In this document: positions 39,947-48,071 of the stretch, one piece after another
Layout: every line of letters begins with the position of its first letter
How positions within the stretch are numbered: the first letter of the stretch is position 1
Assembly (NCBI RefSeq): GCF_900113485.1
Contig: NZ_FOPM01000008.1
Span: 159,998-223,997, forward strand
DNA from: Methylobacterium gossipiicola
Lineage (GTDB): Bacteria; Pseudomonadota; Alphaproteobacteria; Rhizobiales; Beijerinckiaceae
Direction: 5' to 3'
DNA: 64,000 nucleotides
The notes under the pieces: generated by a model
What the model was told of the DNA's origin: nothing
Databases searched by the model: none
What the model saw: only the letters and a program-made list of their open reading frames with translations
Made by a program: the position numbers and the translations under genes

Positions 39947-41089
39947 ATGACCTATGTCGCGCTTCGCTCGCGCCGCTGGCCGCAGCAGGACCGCCGCCGT
40001 CGCCGCAACCGTGCCCTGCTCGCCGTTTCGGTGGGGGCCCTCGGCCTCGTCGGTGCCCGCCTCTCCGGCTGGGGCGAGGGCCTGCCGCAGGAGCGCCCGG
40101 CGGAGCCGTCGCGCGTCGCCGTGGCTGCCGAACCGGCGGTTCGGCCCCTCCCGGCAGCCTATGCCTGGATGCTCGATCCGACACCCGCCCTGGGAAATTC
40201 CGGTCACGCCGTCGCCCTGCCCCTGGCCTCCGACTTCCAGCGATTCGCCACGGCGTCCGTAGCGTCCCCGGCCACCATGGCCCAGGCGGAATCGCCGGCC
40301 GAGCCCGCGATCCCGGCCGCGCGGATCGCCGCCACCCCGGCGGCCCTGCCGGAGCGGGTCGCTTTGGCAACGCCCTTGGCGACGCCGCTGCCGGTGCGGC
40401 GCCCGGCCGAGTTCCGGCGCGGGCCGGTGAGCACCCCCGTGGCCGTCACCGCCCGCCTCACCCGGCGTCCGGCGATGCCCTCGACCCAGAGCGTGTTCCG
40501 GGCGGCCGGGGTGGAGGAGCCGTCGCTGTTCGACCGTCTGTTCGGCGACGCCCCCGCTCCCACGGCCCTCGGCTACGCCGCCGTGGAGACGGCGCCGGAC
40601 GCGATTCCATCGCGCCAACGCCTCGTGCCAGCCCCGATGGCGGGGGCCGGGATCGCGGTCTACGATATCAGTGCGAGCCGCGTGACCCTGCCCAGCGGCG
40701 AAGTGCTGGAGGCGCATTCGGGCCTCGGCCCCGCCCAGGACAATCCGCGCCACGTGCACCTGACCATGCGCGGGGCGACGCCGCCCGGCACATACGACCT
40801 GCGCGAGCGCGAGGCCCTGTTCCACGGGGTGCGGGCGATCCGCCTCAACCCCGTCGGCGGTCCCGCCGCCATCCACGGCCGGGTCGGCCTCCTGGCGCAT
40901 ACCTACATGCTCGGACCCAGCGGCGCCTCGAACGGCTGCGTCGTGTTCCGCGACTACAACCGCTTCCTGCAGGCGTTCCTGCGCGGTGAGGTCCAGCGCC
41001 TCGTGGTGGTGGCCGGCAACGGCCAGGACGGCCCGCCCGCGAGCGGCCGCCGCTACGGCATGGCCGACCGCTCGCAGAACGGTGGGTGA
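39947..41089 (+). CDS. DUF2778 (Tlde1-like) envelope protein
   Basis: 380 residues. A basic N-terminus and one membrane anchor (NRALLAVSVGALGLVGARLS) precede a long Ala/Pro-rich linker (about 45-225) and a C-terminal DUF2778 domain with His310 (AAIHGRVGLL) and Cys331 (GASNGCVVF) in YkuD-like catalytic arrangement. Family members act on peptidoglycan peptides, some as T6SS effectors; here chromosomal housekeeping context favours an envelope enzyme. It sits on the opposite strand within the rph-rdgB-hemW block, with one base between its stop and the rdgB stop. Confidence 0.85.
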   Translation: MTYVALRSRRWPQQDRRRRRNRALLAVSVGALGLVGARLSGWGEGLPQERPAEPSRVAVAAEPAVRPLPAAYAWMLDPTPALGNSGHAVALPLASDFQRFATASVASPATMAQAESPAEPAIPAARIAATPAALPERVALATPLATPLPVRRPAEFRRGPVSTPVAVTARLTRRPAMPSTQSVFRAAGVEEPSLFDRLFGDAPAPTALGYAAVETAPDAIPSRQRLVPAPMAGAGIAVYDISASRVTLPSGEVLEAHSGLGPAQDNPRHVHLTMRGATPPGTYDLREREALFHGVRAIRLNPVGGPAAIHGRVGLLAHTYMLGPSGASNGCVVFRDYNRFLQAFLRGEVQRLVVVAGNGQDGPPASGRRYGMADRSQNGG

Positions 41090-41090
41090 T

Positions 41091-41726
41091 TCAGACGGGC
41101 CGCCGCAGGCACGCCTGCGCCAGCAGCACGAAGGCGCGCGCCCGATGCGAGAGGGCGTCGCCCGTCTGCCAGTCGACGCCGTGCTTCTCGTCCGAGGAGA
41201 TTTCCCCGAAGGTACGGTCGTGCCCGTCGGGCAGGAAGAGTGGGTCGTAGCCGAACCCGCTGGTCCCGCGCGGAGGGACGATCTGCCCGAATACCCGGCC
41301 CTCGAAGGTCTCCGTGTGGCCGTCCGGCCAGGCGATGACGAGGGCGGAGACGAAATGCGCCCGGCGAGTGGTGTCGCCGCGCTTCTCGATCTCGGCGGCG
41401 ACCCGGGCCATGGCCCCGCCGAAATCCTTGGACGCCCCGGCCCAGCGCGCCGAGAACAGGCCCGGCGCACCGTCGAGGGCATTGACGCAGAGGCCCGAAT
41501 CGTCGGCGAAGGCGGGCAGGCTGGAGGCTTGCGCTGCGGCATGCGCCTTGATGGCGGCGTTCTCCGAGAACATCGTGCCGGTCTCGTCGGGCTCGGGCAG
41601 GCCGAGTTCCCCGGCCGAGACCGCCTCGACGCCGAAGGGCGCCAGCAGCTCGCGCATCTCGACGAGCTTGCCGGCATTGTGGGTGGCGATGACCACCCGG
41701 CCGGTGAGGATGCGATGCTGGCTCAT
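41091..41726 (-). CDS. rdgB: XTP/dITP diphosphatase (RdgB/HAM1)
   Basis: 211-residue house-cleaning pyrophosphatase that removes ITP, XTP and their deoxy forms. Signatures are [43 protein letters not shown] and ALSHRARAF. The ATG (41724-41726) and its GGAG, five bases upstream, both lie in the terminal bases of dispersed element copy B, which fills the whole gap to rph. Confidence 0.95.
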   Translation of the reverse strand: MSQHRILTGRVVIATHNAGKLVEMRELLAPFGVEAVSAGELGLPEPDETGTMFSENAAIKAHAAAQASSLPAFADDSGLCVNALDGAPGLFSARWAGASKDFGGAMARVAAEIEKRGDTTRRAHFVSALVIAWPDGHTETFEGRVFGQIVPPRGTSGFGYDPLFLPDGHDRTFGEISSDEKHGVDWQTGDALSHRARAFVLLAQACLRRPV

Positions 41727-41831
41727 ACGAACTCCGTTTGTTTCCTTCGGAATGGCGGAGTTCGGCTCCGCTCAAACGCCGCGCGGACTTGCTGATTCAG
41801 CATCCGCCTTGGTCGCGAGGACGCCGAATCA
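41722..41831 (-). repeat. Two-hairpin dispersed element, copy B
   Basis: 110 bp, oriented on the minus strand from TGA (rph stop, 41829-41831) to GTATGAG (containing the rdgB ATG). It constitutes the entire rph-rdgB intergenic region. Hairpin 1 is GAACTCCG / CGGAGTTC around TTCC-gaa-GGAA. Hairpin 2 is weaker, with wobble pairs (GATTC / GAATC ends). About 89 percent identical to copy C over the last 75 bases. Confidence 0.87.
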
Positions 41832-42572
41832 GGACGTCGCCTTCTTGTCCGAGGGGGGCTGCGCCAGGGCCTGCTTCTGCAGGGCGACGAGGCGCTCGGT
41901 TCCGCCCTTGGCCAGACGCAGGAGGGCCAGGAGTTCGTCTTCCGAGAATGGCTTGCCCTCGGCGGTGCCCTGAACCTCGACGAGGCCGCCCGATCCGGTG
42001 ATCACGAAATTGGCGTCGGTCTCGGCCCCTGAATCCTCGGCGTAATCGAGGTCGAGCACCGGCACGCCCTTCACGATGCCGCAGGATACCGCCGCCACGT
42101 GGTCGCGCAGGGGGTCGATGGAGATGATGGAGCGGGCGCGCATCCAGGCGAAGCAATCGTGCAGGGCCACCCAGGCGCCGGTGATGGCCGCCGTGCGGGT
42201 GCCGCCATCGGCCTGGATCACGTCGCAATCGACGGTGATCCCGCGTTCGCCCATGGCCGGCAGATTGGTGACGGCGCGTAAAGACCGGCCGATGAGACGC
42301 TGGATTTCCTGGGTGCGGCCCGACGGTTTGCCGGAATTCACCTCGCGTCGGGTGCGCTCGTGAGTGGCGCGCGGCAGCATGGAATATTCGGCGGTGATCC
42401 AGCCCTTGCCGGAACCGCGCAGCCACGGCGGGCCGCGCTCTTCGAGGGAGGCGGTGCACAGCACCTTCGTCTCGCCGAAGGTGACGAGGCAGGAGCCTTC
42501 GGCGTAGCGGGCGACCGCGCGCTCGAGGGTGACGGTGCGCAGTTCGTCGTTGGCGCGCTTCGAGGGCCGCAT
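41829..42572 (-). CDS. rph: Ribonuclease PH
   Basis: 247-residue phosphorolytic 3'-5' exoribonuclease that trims tRNA 3' ends. [20 protein letters not shown] opens the protein, followed by [38 protein letters not shown] and [19 protein letters not shown]. It is first in the rph-rdgB pair. Its TGA is the first codon-sized unit of element copy B. Confidence 0.97.
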   Translation of the reverse strand: MRPSKRANDELRTVTLERAVARYAEGSCLVTFGETKVLCTASLEERGPPWLRGSGKGWITAEYSMLPRATHERTRREVNSGKPSGRTQEIQRLIGRSLRAVTNLPAMGERGITVDCDVIQADGGTRTAAITGAWVALHDCFAWMRARSIISIDPLRDHVAAVSCGIVKGVPVLDLDYAEDSGAETDANFVITGSGGLVEVQGTAEGKPFSEDELLALLRLAKGGTERLVALQKQALAQPPSDKKATS

Positions 42573-42646
42573 CGCCGCTCTCCCGGTTCAGATCTCAGGA
42601 CGCGGCTCTTAGGCGCCGGGGCCGGGCCCGGCAACGCCTTCGAACG

Positions 42647-42671
42647 AAAAGGGGCGCCCCCGGGGCGCCCC
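42647..42671 (-). terminator. Intrinsic terminator of His-rich protein gene
   Basis: GGGGCGCCC arms around a 3-base loop (42651-42671), followed on the minus strand by TTTTCG. It lies directly downstream of the stop codon at 42678. Confidence 0.85.
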
Positions 42672-42677
42672 TCGCTC

Positions 42678-42998
42678 TCAGTAGAAGTGGCGACGGCCGT
42701 AGCCGTAGTGATGATGCCGGTGGTGGCCGAAGTGACGGCCGAAATGGTGGCGGCGGTGGCCGTAGTGATGGCCGAAGTGGCGGCGGTGGCCGAAATGGCG
42801 GTGATGATGATGGTGACGGTGGTGGCGCCAGCCGCCGTACTGCACCTGCGTGAGGGCTTCGGCCGGGCCGGCGACCTGGGTCGAGACCATGGCGGGCGCC
42901 GCCTGAGCGCCCTGAGGGGCGGCAACGAACATCGCGCCGATCATCGCCAGGACGATGGCGAGGGACCGGACGAGGCCGGGACGGGAGGGGGTGCGCAT
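42678..42998 (-). CDS. Histidine-rich exported small protein
   Basis: 106 residues with AAGGAG six bases before the ATG. The N-terminal signal peptide is [22 protein letters not shown] (cleavage near AQA). The mature part ends in about 50 residues of His/Arg/Phe/Gly/Tyr repeats of the type RHFGHH and RRHFG. High His content suggests divalent-metal binding in the periplasm; that is inference. It has its own terminator and diverges from hrcA. Confidence 0.75.
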   Translation of the reverse strand: MRTPSRPGLVRSLAIVLAMIGAMFVAAPQGAQAAPAMVSTQVAGPAEALTQVQYGGWRHHRHHHHHRHFGHRRHFGHHYGHRRHHFGRHFGHHRHHHYGYGRRHFY

Positions 42999-43220
42999 GG
43001 AGGACTCCTTCGAAACGCAACGCGGGATCGGCCGTCGGCGGGCCGTGGGGCGAGCGCAGGGGAACGCACGATCCGCCGCGATGGTCTCAAACTTTTTGCC
43101 GAGGAAATTTTCATTGGAGCCGGGATTAAGCCCGAGCCGCCGCCCGGCGCTCCGATGCCGCGCCCGTGTCTTGTGTCGGGACCGCCGGGCGGACACAATC
43201 GGGTGCCCAGGAAAGACCCC

Positions 43221-44318
43221 GTGACCGAGCCCGTTCGTCCTTTTTCCTCTCCACAACAAGCCCAGGTTCTCACTGCGCTGAATGAACGCGCCCGCGAGAT
43301 CTTTCGGCAGATCGTGGAGAGCTACCTCACCAACGGCGAGCCCGTGGGGTCGCGCAACCTCGCGCGCATCCTGCCCATGGCCCTGTCGCCGGCCTCCATC
43401 CGCAACGTCATGGCGGATCTGGAGCATTCCGGGCTCATCTACGCCCCGCACGCCTCCGCCGGCCGCCTGCCCACGGAACAGGGCCTGCGCTTCTTCGTCG
43501 ACGGCATGCTCGAACTCGGCGATGTCGGGCGCGACGAGCAGGTGCGGATCGAGGCGCAGATGCGGGCGGCGGCCTCCGGACACACCTTCGACAGTGCGCT
43601 CGCCGAAGCCTCGACCCTGCTGTCGGGGATCTCGCGCGGGGCCGGGGTGGTGCTCACCACGAAGACCAACGTGCATCTCAAGCACATCGAATTCGTGCGC
43701 CTCGACCCCGCCCGCGCCCTGGTGGTCCTCGTCTCCGACGACGGTTCCGTGGAGAACCGCCTCCTCGACCTGCCCCCCGGCCTGCCGGCGAGCGCCCTGC
43801 AGGAGGCGTCGAACTACCTCAACGCCCGCCTGCAGGGCCGCACCCTCGGGACCCTGCGGGCCGAGATCGAATCCGGCCGTCAGGCGATGAAGCGCGAACT
43901 CGACGCCATCACCGAGCGCCTCGTCGATGCCGGCCTCGCCGTCTCCGTCGGCCCGTCGGACGCGCGCCAGCTCATCGTCCGAGGCCAAGCCAATCTCCTC
44001 GACGATCTTCGAGCCGCCGAGGACCTCGAACGCATCCGCCTTCTGTTCAACGACCTCGAGACTCAGAAGGACGTCATCGAACTCCTGTCCCGGGCCGAGG
44101 GCGGCGAGGGCGTGCGGATCTTCATCGGCTCGGAGAACAAGCTGTTCTCGCTCTCCGGCTCGTCGATGATCGCCGCGCCGTTCCGCGACGGGGCGCAGAA
44201 GATCGTCGGCGTCGTCGGGGTGATCGGACCGACGCGGCTGAACTATGCGCGCATCGTCCCCATGGTCGATTACACCGCCCGGGTGGTCTCGGGGCTCCTC
44301 GACCGCAACCCGCGGTGA
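43221..44318 (+). CDS. hrcA: Heat-inducible transcription repressor HrcA
   Basis: 365-residue repressor that binds CIRCE elements upstream of chaperone genes. N-terminal winged helix: [48 protein letters not shown], then [18 protein letters not shown]. The C-terminal GAF-like effector domain has [20 protein letters not shown] and [25 protein letters not shown] 43221 has AGGAAAG about 8 nt upstream; GTG 43203 is an alternative. grpE, which often follows hrcA, is not adjacent here. Confidence 0.95.
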   Translation: MTEPVRPFSSPQQAQVLTALNERAREIFRQIVESYLTNGEPVGSRNLARILPMALSPASIRNVMADLEHSGLIYAPHASAGRLPTEQGLRFFVDGMLELGDVGRDEQVRIEAQMRAAASGHTFDSALAEASTLLSGISRGAGVVLTTKTNVHLKHIEFVRLDPARALVVLVSDDGSVENRLLDLPPGLPASALQEASNYLNARLQGRTLGTLRAEIESGRQAMKRELDAITERLVDAGLAVSVGPSDARQLIVRGQANLLDDLRAAEDLERIRLLFNDLETQKDVIELLSRAEGGEGVRIFIGSENKLFSLSGSSMIAAPFRDGAQKIVGVVGVIGPTRLNYARIVPMVDYTARVVSGLLDRNPR

Positions 44319-44325
44319 ACGCCAA

Positions 44326-44353
44326 GAGGGCGCGGCCTCGCGGCCACGCCCTC
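44326..44353. terminator. Hairpin between convergent hrcA and DUF1236 gene
   Basis: GAGGGCGCGGCC and GGCCACGCCCTC pair with one mismatch around a 4-base loop. The stem is strong, with no T-tract, in the 57-bp gap between two convergent stops. It probably serves both genes. Confidence 0.5.
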
Positions 44354-44375
44354 CCGGCTCTCGATGTCGACGGGA

Positions 44376-45269
44376 TCAGCCCCGGATCACGTCCACGATC
44401 TCGTAGGTGTCGGGATCGACGATGACGATGTCGTCGCCGACGAGGACGTAGCGGTAATCCTCGTATTCCGGCACGATGCGGATGATGTCCGGCGGGAGGT
44501 CGTAGAGGGTGTAGCTGCGGGCGATGGCCGTGCCGACCGTGAGGGCGAAGGCCCCGGCGGCCAAGCGCGGGATGCCGCGGCGGAGCACGCTCTGGCGGAA
44601 TTCCGTCCGCTGCGGCGCGCCGAGGCGGCCATAGGCGCCGCGCACGGCACCCCGGTCGCCGCGGTCGCGACCACCCCGGTCACCACGGGGGCCTGCGTCG
44701 CGGTCCCGACCGTCGCGATCCGCGCGTCCATCCCGATCGGCCTTGCCGCCGCGATCGTTCCGGTCGGCACCCCGATCGGCCTTGCCGTCGCGATCACGGT
44801 CGCCTGCCTTGCCGTTCCGGTCCTTGCCGTCCCGGTTCTGGCCATCCCGCTCTCCCGGTCCGTCGCGATCCATGCGGCCCTGGCCGGCCTGACCGGGGCG
44901 GGTCTCGCCGCCACGCTCCGAACGGCCTTCGGCGCCGCCGCGAGCCGCGCCACCGGGGGCTGCGCCGTCCGGGCCACCGCGTTCGGCCGCGCCCGGGCCA
45001 CGCTCGGCTCCAGCCGGTCCGCCGCGCTCCGCACCACCCGCCGCGCCCCCGCGCATGCCGCCACCCGGTCCGCCTCCGCCACCGGGGCCGCCCGCTCCGC
45101 CCGGCCCGCCCGCGCCGCCGGTCGGTCCGCCGCTGGCGCCCGGCCCGGCACCACCCGCTCCACCTCCGGCGCCGCCACCCGCGCCGCCGGGGCCACCCTG
45201 CGCGAAGGCCGTCGTCGCGCCGAACACAAGGGCCGCCGCTGCGACCGTGCTGCGAAAGAGCTTGCTCAT
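44376..45269 (-). CDS. DUF1236 exported protein with Gly-rich and Arg-Asp repeat regions
   Basis: 297 residues. A signal peptide (TVAAAALVFGATTAFAQG) is followed by about 75 residues almost entirely Gly/Ala/Pro, then an Arg/Asp/Gly repeat region (RDGKADR-type units, about 130-205). The C-terminal DUF1236 segment includes YDLPPDIIRIVPEYEDYRYV and IVIVDPDTYEIVDVI. Function is unknown. A good EcfG-type promoter match lies 57 bases upstream, suggesting general stress control. Confidence 0.78.
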   Translation of the reverse strand: MSKLFRSTVAAAALVFGATTAFAQGGPGGAGGGAGGGAGGAGPGASGGPTGGAGGPGGAGGPGGGGGPGGGMRGGAAGGAERGGPAGAERGPGAAERGGPDGAAPGGAARGGAEGRSERGGETRPGQAGQGRMDRDGPGERDGQNRDGKDRNGKAGDRDRDGKADRGADRNDRGGKADRDGRADRDGRDRDAGPRGDRGGRDRGDRGAVRGAYGRLGAPQRTEFRQSVLRRGIPRLAAGAFALTVGTAIARSYTLYDLPPDIIRIVPEYEDYRYVLVGDDIVIVDPDTYEIVDVIRG

Positions 45270-45325
45270 ACGTTCGTTTCCCGCCTCATCAACCGATGAC
45301 GTCCTCGACGCCCAGACGCAGCCGC

Positions 45326-45351
45326 AACGAGGAAATCTGGAAAACCGTTCC
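45326..45351 (-). promoter_or_regulatory. EcfG-type general stress promoter
   Basis: On the minus strand GGAAC, a 17-base spacer and CGTT, which is an exact match to the alphaproteobacterial EcfG consensus GGAAC-N16/17-CGTT. The -10 part ends 57 bases before the DUF1236 gene's ATG. Confidence 0.65.
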
Positions 45352-45611
45352 AGGAAATCTTCCCCTGATCATGCCGGGAGCCGTTTGGGCACCTCGAATG
45401 CAAGGCGAAAGCTTGAGCGTGCGCCGTCCACACCCGCGATACGGGTTCGACAGGTCGCGACGACCATCACGGTGTTGTGACCCTTGTGAAATTTCGCCCG
45501 ACGCTTAACGTCGGTCCGAGGCGTCTCACGCGCGGACCCGGCGGCGGGGCGATCCGGGCCGACGTCTTCGTCAAACAACAAGAACACGCCATCGGAACCG
45601 GGGAGAAGCGC
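45352..45611. other. Intergenic region upstream of kgtP-like gene
   Basis: No gene is seen. One inverted repeat, CCGACG-cttaa-CGTCGG (45498-45514), lies about 100 bases before the transporter ATG and could be an operator. Part of the frame continues open from 45477 but has no family similarity. Confidence 0.35.
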
Positions 45612-46970
45612 ATGTCGAGCGGAATGGGAGTGGCGACGCCGAGGCCGGACGAGGCGGCGGACAACCGCCGGCGGATCAAGGCCATCGTGGCGTCGTCGTC
45701 GGGCAACCTCGTCGAGTGGTTCGATTTCTACTGTTATGCCTTCTTCGCGCTCTACTTCGCGCCGGTGTTCTTCCCCGAGGGCGACGACACGAGCCAGTTG
45801 CTGAAATCGGCGGCGGTGTTCGCGGTGGGCTTCTTCATGCGGCCCATCGGCGGGTGGCTGTTCGGCCGCCTCGCCGACCGGCTCGGCCGCAAGACTTCGA
45901 TGATGATCTCGGTGCTCATGATGTGCGCCGGTTCGCTCATGATCGCCGTGCTGCCGACCTACGCCACCGCCGGCCACCTCGCCCCGGCCCTGCTGCTCCT
46001 CGCCCGGATGATCCAGGGCCTGTCGGTGGGCGGCGAATACGGCACCAGCGCCACCTACATGAGCGAGATCGCCATCAAGGGCCGGCGCGGCTTCTTCGCC
46101 TCGTTCCAGTACGTCACCCTCATCGGCGGCCAGCTGCTCGCCTCCCTCGTCCTCATCATCCTGCAGAGCTTCCTCACCGCCCAGCAACTCACCGCCTGGG
46201 GCTGGCGCATCCCGTTCGTCCTCGGCGCGGTGGCGGCCGTCGTCGCCCTCTACCTGCGCTCGTCGCTGACCGAGACCGCCTCCAAGGCGGACTTACAGTC
46301 GAAAGAATCGGGCACCTTCTCGGCCCTGTTCAAGCACTGGCGCGCGTTCTGCGTCGTCCTGGCCTACACGGCCGGCGGCTCGCTGAGCTTCTACACCTTC
46401 ACCACCTACATGCCGAAATATCTCTTCAACACGGCGAAGATCGACAAGGTCACGGCTTCGCAGATCTCCACGGCGGCGCTCTTGGTCTACATGCTCATCC
46501 AGCCGTTCTTCGGCTGGCTGTCCGACAAGATCGGCCGCAAGGCCAACATGCTGCTCTATAGCGGCCTCGGCACCCTCATGGTGGTGCCGCTGATGACCGC
46601 CATCGGCGGCACCACCAACCCGATCGCGTCCTTCGCCCTGATCATGATCGGCCTGACGGTCATCAGCTTCTACACGGGCATCTCGGGGATCGTGAAAGCC
46701 GAACTGTTCCCGACCCAGGTGCGGGCGCTCGGCGTCGGACTGTCCTACGCCGTGGCCAATTCCCTGTTCGGCGGGACCGCCGAGATGGTGGCCCTCTACC
46801 TGAAGCAGGTCGGCTCCGAGAGCACCTTCTTCTGGTACGTCACCATCATGCTCGCCATCGCGTTCGTGGGCTCGCTGATCATGCCGAACCCCAAGCGCCA
46901 CGGCTATCTCGACGGCGACGGCACCGTCGAGGAGGCGCTGGGAGCCAAGGGCCGCGTCGTCCACGCCTGA
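45612..46970 (+). CDS. kgtP: Alpha-ketoglutarate/proton symporter-like MFS transporter (KgtP type)
   Basis: 452-residue, 12-helix major facilitator of the metabolite:H+ symporter family. Strong similarity to E. coli KgtP is visible: [76 protein letters not shown] and [20 protein letters not shown]. It likely imports 2-oxoglutarate or another dicarboxylate; substrate is inferred from similarity. The ATG at 45612 follows GGGAGAAG. Confidence 0.88.
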   Translation: MSSGMGVATPRPDEAADNRRRIKAIVASSSGNLVEWFDFYCYAFFALYFAPVFFPEGDDTSQLLKSAAVFAVGFFMRPIGGWLFGRLADRLGRKTSMMISVLMMCAGSLMIAVLPTYATAGHLAPALLLLARMIQGLSVGGEYGTSATYMSEIAIKGRRGFFASFQYVTLIGGQLLASLVLIILQSFLTAQQLTAWGWRIPFVLGAVAAVVALYLRSSLTETASKADLQSKESGTFSALFKHWRAFCVVLAYTAGGSLSFYTFTTYMPKYLFNTAKIDKVTASQISTAALLVYMLIQPFFGWLSDKIGRKANMLLYSGLGTLMVVPLMTAIGGTTNPIASFALIMIGLTVISFYTGISGIVKAELFPTQVRALGVGLSYAVANSLFGGTAEMVALYLKQVGSESTFFWYVTIMLAIAFVGSLIMPNPKRHGYLDGDGTVEEALGAKGRVVHA

Positions 46971-46985
46971 CGGGAACGGGCGATG

Positions 46986-47095
46986 CTCATACGAACTCCG
47001 ATTGATTCCTTCGGAATAGCGGAGTTCGGTTTCGCTCAAGCGCCGCGCGGGCTTGCCGATCCAGCGTCCGCTTTGATCAAGCGGACGCTGGATCA
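46986..47095 (-). repeat. Two-hairpin dispersed element, copy C
   Basis: 110 bp, minus-strand orientation from TGA (stop codon of the BKACE gene, 47093-47095) to GTATGAG. Hairpin 2 has a perfect 16-bp stem (GATCCAGCGTCCGCTT with its exact reverse complement, loop GATCA). Hairpin 1 is GAACTCCG / CGGAGTTC with an inner ATTCC-gaa-GGAAT. It fills nearly all of the 122-bp gap between the convergent transporter and BKACE genes. Confidence 0.88.
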
Positions 47096-47917
47096 GGCCA
47101 GACCGAGCATCGTCCGCGCCTCGGCCGGGGTGGCCGGCCGCGCCCCGTGCCGGGCGCAGAGGTCGACGGCGATCCGCACGAGTTCGGCATTGCCGTCGGC
47201 GAGCCGCGTCTTCGAGACCCGGATGTTGTCTTCCAGCCCCGTGCGGATGCCGTCGGCGCCGCGCGCCAAGGCCCAGCCCATGACCTCGGCCTGATTCCGC
47301 CCGATTCCCGCCGCCGTCCAGGTGGCGCGGGGCAGGAGGTGGCGCAGTTCGGCGAGCAGGAGGTCGAGGAGGCGTTCTTCCGCCGGGAGGGCATTCTTCA
47401 CGCCCATGACGAACTGCACGTGCGGGCGCTCGTCCATGAGCCCCGCCTCCACGAGGCGGCGCGCGCCGTGGAGGTGCGACAGGTCGAAAATCTCGATCTC
47501 GGGCCGCACGCCGTGGGCCTTCATCGCCGAGGCGAGGTCGGTCACCAGGGCGGCCGGGTTCTCGTACACGATGGTGGGGAAGTTCACCGACCCCGTCGAC
47601 AGCGAGGCCATGTCGGGCCGCTGCGGCAGGGACAGGCCGCGCGCCGCAGGATCGCGCCCGCGCCCGCCGGTGGAGAATTGCACGATCATGCCGGGGCATT
47701 GCGCCTCCACGCCGGCCTTCACGGCGGCGAACAGGGCCGGATCGGATGACGGGCTTTCGTCCGGGTTGCGGACATGGATGTGGACGAGGGAGGCGCCGGC
47801 CTCGTAGGCGGCGCGGGTCGAGGCGATCTGCTGTTCGGGCGTCACCGGCAGGGTCGGATTGTCGTTGGTGCGCGGGACGGAGCCGGTGATCGCGACGGCG
47901 ACGACGACGGGACGCAT
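47093..47917 (-). CDS. BKACE family 3-keto-acid cleavage enzyme
   Basis: 274-residue TIM-barrel enzyme of the beta-keto acid cleavage family (formerly DUF849; founding member Kce, 3-keto-5-aminohexanoate cleavage). Family landmarks are VVVAVAITGSVPRTNDNPTLPVTPEQ split over the first 35 residues, ASLVHIHVRNPDESPS with metal-binding HxH, GSVNFP, and GADGIRTGLEDNIRVSK. It condenses a beta-keto acid with acetyl-CoA; the physiological keto acid is unknown. GGAGGAGG precedes the ATG at 47917. Confidence 0.9.
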   Translation of the reverse strand: MRPVVVAVAITGSVPRTNDNPTLPVTPEQQIASTRAAYEAGASLVHIHVRNPDESPSSDPALFAAVKAGVEAQCPGMIVQFSTGGRGRDPAARGLSLPQRPDMASLSTGSVNFPTIVYENPAALVTDLASAMKAHGVRPEIEIFDLSHLHGARRLVEAGLMDERPHVQFVMGVKNALPAEERLLDLLLAELRHLLPRATWTAAGIGRNQAEVMGWALARGADGIRTGLEDNIRVSKTRLADGNAELVRIAVDLCARHGARPATPAEARTMLGLA

Positions 47918-48071
47918 GGCGTGAACCTCCTCCGCGGCGACCTTTTCCGACCGCCCTGCCCCCTCATCCCCCGCGCCGCCCCGTGGCGTCAACGCGTTCG
48001 GCGGGAGCATGGTCCGCCGAAGGGGATGCCGGTTCGGCGAAGGAAAACGAGGCTCGCGCAGGGGAGAGCGA

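Noticed and set aside
42360..43220. Long N-terminal extension of hrcA rich in Val/Ala/Met
   Set aside because: It is the antisense of the His-rich protein gene and of the rph 5' end; HrcA homologues start near 43221.
17548..47095. The three dispersed repeats as plain intrinsic terminators
   Set aside because: None has a T-tract after either stem. The conserved middle and the shared TGA and ATGAG ends are not needed for termination.
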